From Hofstenia miamia (taxonomy: Eukaryota; Xenacoelomorpha; Acoela; Hofsteniidae): a DNA stretch of 64,000 nucleotides. The stretch's first letter is position 1; the number at the start of each line of letters is the position of its first letter. Location of the stretch: contig CABFPE010000318.1 in NCBI GenBank assembly GCA_900660155.1, forward strand, positions 334,065 to 398,064, given 5' to 3'. Positions 61,271 to 64,000 of the stretch are shown here, piece after piece. The position numbers and the translations under genes are program-made. The notes beneath the pieces were generated by a model. That model did not search any database. It saw only the letters and a list, made by a program, of their open reading frames with translations, and was not told the origin of the DNA.

Positions 61271-62023
61271 TGTTTAAATAGACACAGTTTCCTTCGCATT
61301 TGGAAATCAAAAACAGGACAATCCTAATAAAGGTATTAATAAATATTAACCAAATAAATATGTATACATAAATGTATATTTTATTAAAAATTTGAGCGAT
61401 AAATTATCTCAGATGTATTCAAAAACGCAGACAACATTGAATACATATCCGCTGCCCCGTAGCTATCGAATTATGGGATTCTAAAATTTATGGGTTATGT
61501 TAATAGACAGTTTTTACTGAAAATTTTTTATTGAAAAATGCATATTAGATATTAATAGTAAACTCTACTTGCAATAAAACATGCAAGAATATTTTTAACA
61601 AAGATGAGTTAAAATAATTTGAAAACCATTATATACGTACACATATGAATATCTACAATGCATCGATGCTATCTATATCAATTCCAGACTTTTAAAAGGT
61701 GATCTTTAGTACATAAAGACTACAATACAATTATAAAAATGATATTCCTCGAATAACTTAAATAGAGCAAAAATTTAATGACAAATGTTAGGACATTTTC
61801 TCTTTGCTATAGAAATAGAGTAGTTGCTGTAATTAAAATTTAAGATGTTCCTAAGAATATGGAAAATTAGTAACAATATAAATTAGGCTTAACTTGCTTT
61901 TCAAAGTAAATATTTTGCAATTGTACATAGAGTTTATCAAATAAATAAGTCCGCAAATATCTAATTGCGACTGTTCAAATAATTGTACTAGAATCGTATT
62001 TGGTTTGAGAAAACGTGAGTCAG

Positions 62024-62093
62024 GAATAGATTCTAATTTCGCTGTATAGTGGCTCCCAGAATAGATTCTAATTTCGCTGTATAGTGGCTCCCA
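62024..62093 (+). repeat. Perfect 35-base tandem duplication
   Basis: The unit GAATAGATTCTAATTTCGCT... (35 bases) occurs twice in direct contact, 62024-62058 and 62059-62093. A recent slippage or duplication. Confidence 0.95.
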
Positions 62094-62169
62094 AAAAAAA
62101 ACGATTTCAATCGCGTATTACCCGGAATAAGTTATAAATTATCTTTAATAGTTTGGAAATCCATTAATA

Positions 62170-62390
62170 CTGATTCTGAAGCTTCCTTTCTTACTTAACT
62201 ATTATGTCCCAAAACCTGTTCCGCAAGGATTCTTCGTTTAACTACTCATAATCCCATTCTTCGCTTCAAGACAAATTTTTAATGGGAGGATCTTTCCACT
62301 CAGCGTAATACCTTTTCAACGCACTTCTTGTCTTGGATTGAACATGTTCAAATTTAAGAAATTATTGAAGACAACTTTAATTGTTTACCT
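62170..62390 (-). pseudogene. Decayed coding tract, unrecognised
   Basis: The minus strand reads KTRSALKRYYAEWKDPPIKN, SEEWDYE, and LNEESLRNRFWDIIVK with a few interruptions. This is too protein-like to be chance in such AT-rich DNA. Possibly part of the same decayed gene or element as the tract at 57.0-57.5 kb. No family recognised. Confidence 0.4.
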
Positions 62391-62899
62391 TCAACATTAT
62401 TACTATTAATATACATGCTATCAAGCACTGTAAGGTACAAAAGTACTCAAGAATGAAAAAATAAAGCACCGTTTTGTTTACCTTGTGGAAGGGCTAATAA
62501 TATTTCGGCCATTTTCAAATTCCTAGTTGAATGTGAATCTTGAAACTAACGACTGTGAAAGGCGGGTATTTAATTGATTTAAACAGTCTGTTGTGGGGAT
62601 TGTTCAAAATTATGCATACCCATTGAGAAAGCAAATAAATAGGAATCGTTAGCAAATTTGAGTGTAGTATGTAAGTAAAAATTTACTTACTGCGTGGATG
62701 TGGGCGACTACATTAACAAAACTCTCAATCTGTGGCATTAATTTGTTTATTGAAGCATTTAAATCGTGTTTTAGACACGCGTATAGTTTCACTCTTGATT
62801 TTCACTGCGATTTAGTTTAGCTATGTAAGTTAGCGTTGAACATGGAGACTAAAATATAGTTCAGTGAAATATATTTCAATTCAAAATTTCCTCAGAACA

Positions 62900-63381
62900 C
62901 AGTGGCGTAAGCAGAAAAAAATTTGGGGTGAGGACCAAATATTTGATGAGTTCAAGTGTTTGTTTTAAGACACCGTTACCTGATGTAGAAGGTGTAAATT
63001 GTCTTGACACTATGGTGAGATTTATGTTAAACCTTTTGTTGATAAATACATATTTTGTAAATAATGTAATGCTTTCCTTGTCCGGTTCAGGCGTGCGGTG
63101 TACTTTTACTTTTAGGTACTGTGATGAAAAGAACTGCTTGGCATGTAAATATGTTGATATCTTAGTAAATAGCAGAAGCCAAGAAAAAAAAACCAGTTCT
63201 TATTCTGAGTACTCTTTTTGTGTAAAAAGAAAAGATAATAAAAAAAAATAAAAAAAGGGTTGATATAATCTACAAATTTTATTATACTTTCAACAAAAGG
63301 CTCAACTTCAGAATCCAAACTTTGCAAATTTGGAAAGAGGTGGTATGACCCCTTTCGTCTCACTCCCTGTCTACGCCTTTG
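62900..63381. mobile_element. hAT-like MITE (482 bases)
   Basis: Ends CAGTGGCGTAAGCAG and CTGTCTACGCCTTTG. Flanking octamers TCAGAACA and TCTGAACA differ at one base. A 107-codon frame inside (62928-63251, with CDEKNCLACKYV) begins just after the left end and is probably a chance frame, not a transposase. Confidence 0.85.
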
Positions 63382-63635
63382 TCTGAACATATAAAAATAT
63401 CTCAGTAAGTAATACATTTGATTTGTAGAACTAAATTTAGGGTGGGATCAAAAGTGAAACAATGCTTTAGTATGTGAACTCATGATCTAATAAATATAAT
63501 TCAACTAATCATTCAACCATAATTCTAATTTAACAGCTAGAATGCTTGAACTCTTTATGCAACATTTGTGGTATTTTTCTACAAAATAAGTCAGATATTG
63601 AGATTTAAGCCGTATCCATGAATATGAGTAGGTGT

Positions 63636-64000
63636 TAGGGTTGGGCGGTAGCATTCAGTCCTATAGGATTAATTATGTCAGTGGGACCTGGGACTAACTT
63701 GGTTTTAGCCGGCAGAACACAATTCACAGCTATTATCGGATATTAACGGATATTATAAGTTTTTTTACAACATTAAACATAATGAAATGTTGAAAACATT
63801 AACACAAATGTGAATTGTGTCTAGGGCCCGGGAAAAACATTTGTTAATATACTCAACTCACACTCACTGCATATTTTTCCAATTTTCACACATAATTCGG
63901 GTAAGAGCAGAATTGGGTAAACCCAGTTTGAGTTCTGATAAGTTAGTACAAATATCTGATGCGCAACTCCTTTTTACACACTCAGCATGTCAGAGTGCCG
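63636..64000 (+). mobile_element. Possible hAT-like element, cut by window edge
   Basis: TAGGGTTGGGCGGTAGCA is a hAT-style end, followed by GGGAC-rich sequence as at 3.3-3.6 kb. The matching right end would lie beyond the window. Confidence 0.35.

Noticed and set aside
62928-63251. 107-codon frame with CxxC-like cysteines inside the 62900 MITE
   Set aside because: No transposase or zinc-finger pattern is complete, and the element is far too short to be autonomous. Probably chance.

Overview
The window is AT-rich (about two thirds A+T by eye), intron-bearing animal DNA, most likely from an invertebrate. The evidence is a spliced repulsive guidance molecule (RGM) gene with short introns and canonical GT/AG sites, together with decayed retroelements and many small hAT-type DNA transposons. 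I cannot name the phylum. No rRNA, tRNA, CRISPR or prokaryotic-style operon was seen.

Layout. 1-0.8 kb holds the start of a reverse-transcriptase retroelement on the minus strand, running off the window edge. 1.4-2.7 kb is a Ty3/gypsy pol fossil. 5.0-5.6 kb holds a possible two-exon Cys-rich protein (minus). 7.0-7.8 kb is a TIR DNA transposon nested in an older repeat. 8.07-11.2 kb is the RGM gene (minus, five coding exons in phase, 412 codons), the one gene I am sure of. 14.6-16.3 kb holds a convincing Cys-rich terminal exon (plus) with a poly(A) signal. 16.97-17.2 kb is a GC-rich first-exon or promoter candidate. 20.1-24.3 kb carries hAT elements and a small unrecognised gene. 25.3-28.6 kb holds a possible three-exon secreted Cys-containing protein (minus) with a GC-rich 5' end. 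29.5-43 kb is mostly non-coding, with four copies of a dispersed repeat and several MITEs. 44.5-49.05 kb is a decayed Copia element. 50.6-51.2 kb holds small candidate exons (minus). 52.7-55.3 kb is a MITE cluster. 57-62.4 kb contains unrecognised decayed coding tracts and a Penelope-like 3' end in a large inverted repeat. 62.9 kb to the end is more hAT material.

Unifying theme: at least six small elements carry CAG...CTG-type terminal inverted repeats and 8-bp target duplications that can be read directly from the sequence. They form two multi-copy hAT MITE families plus singletons. Two places where an N joins two near-identical copies look like assembly joins rather than biology.

The RGM gene encodes a GPI-anchored BMP co-receptor or neogenin ligand. 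Its von Willebrand D segment lacks the Asp-Pro pair at which characterised vertebrate RGMs are cleaved. Apart from RGM, the other genes are proposals from exon-like open stretches and splice-site phase, and their confidence values say so.
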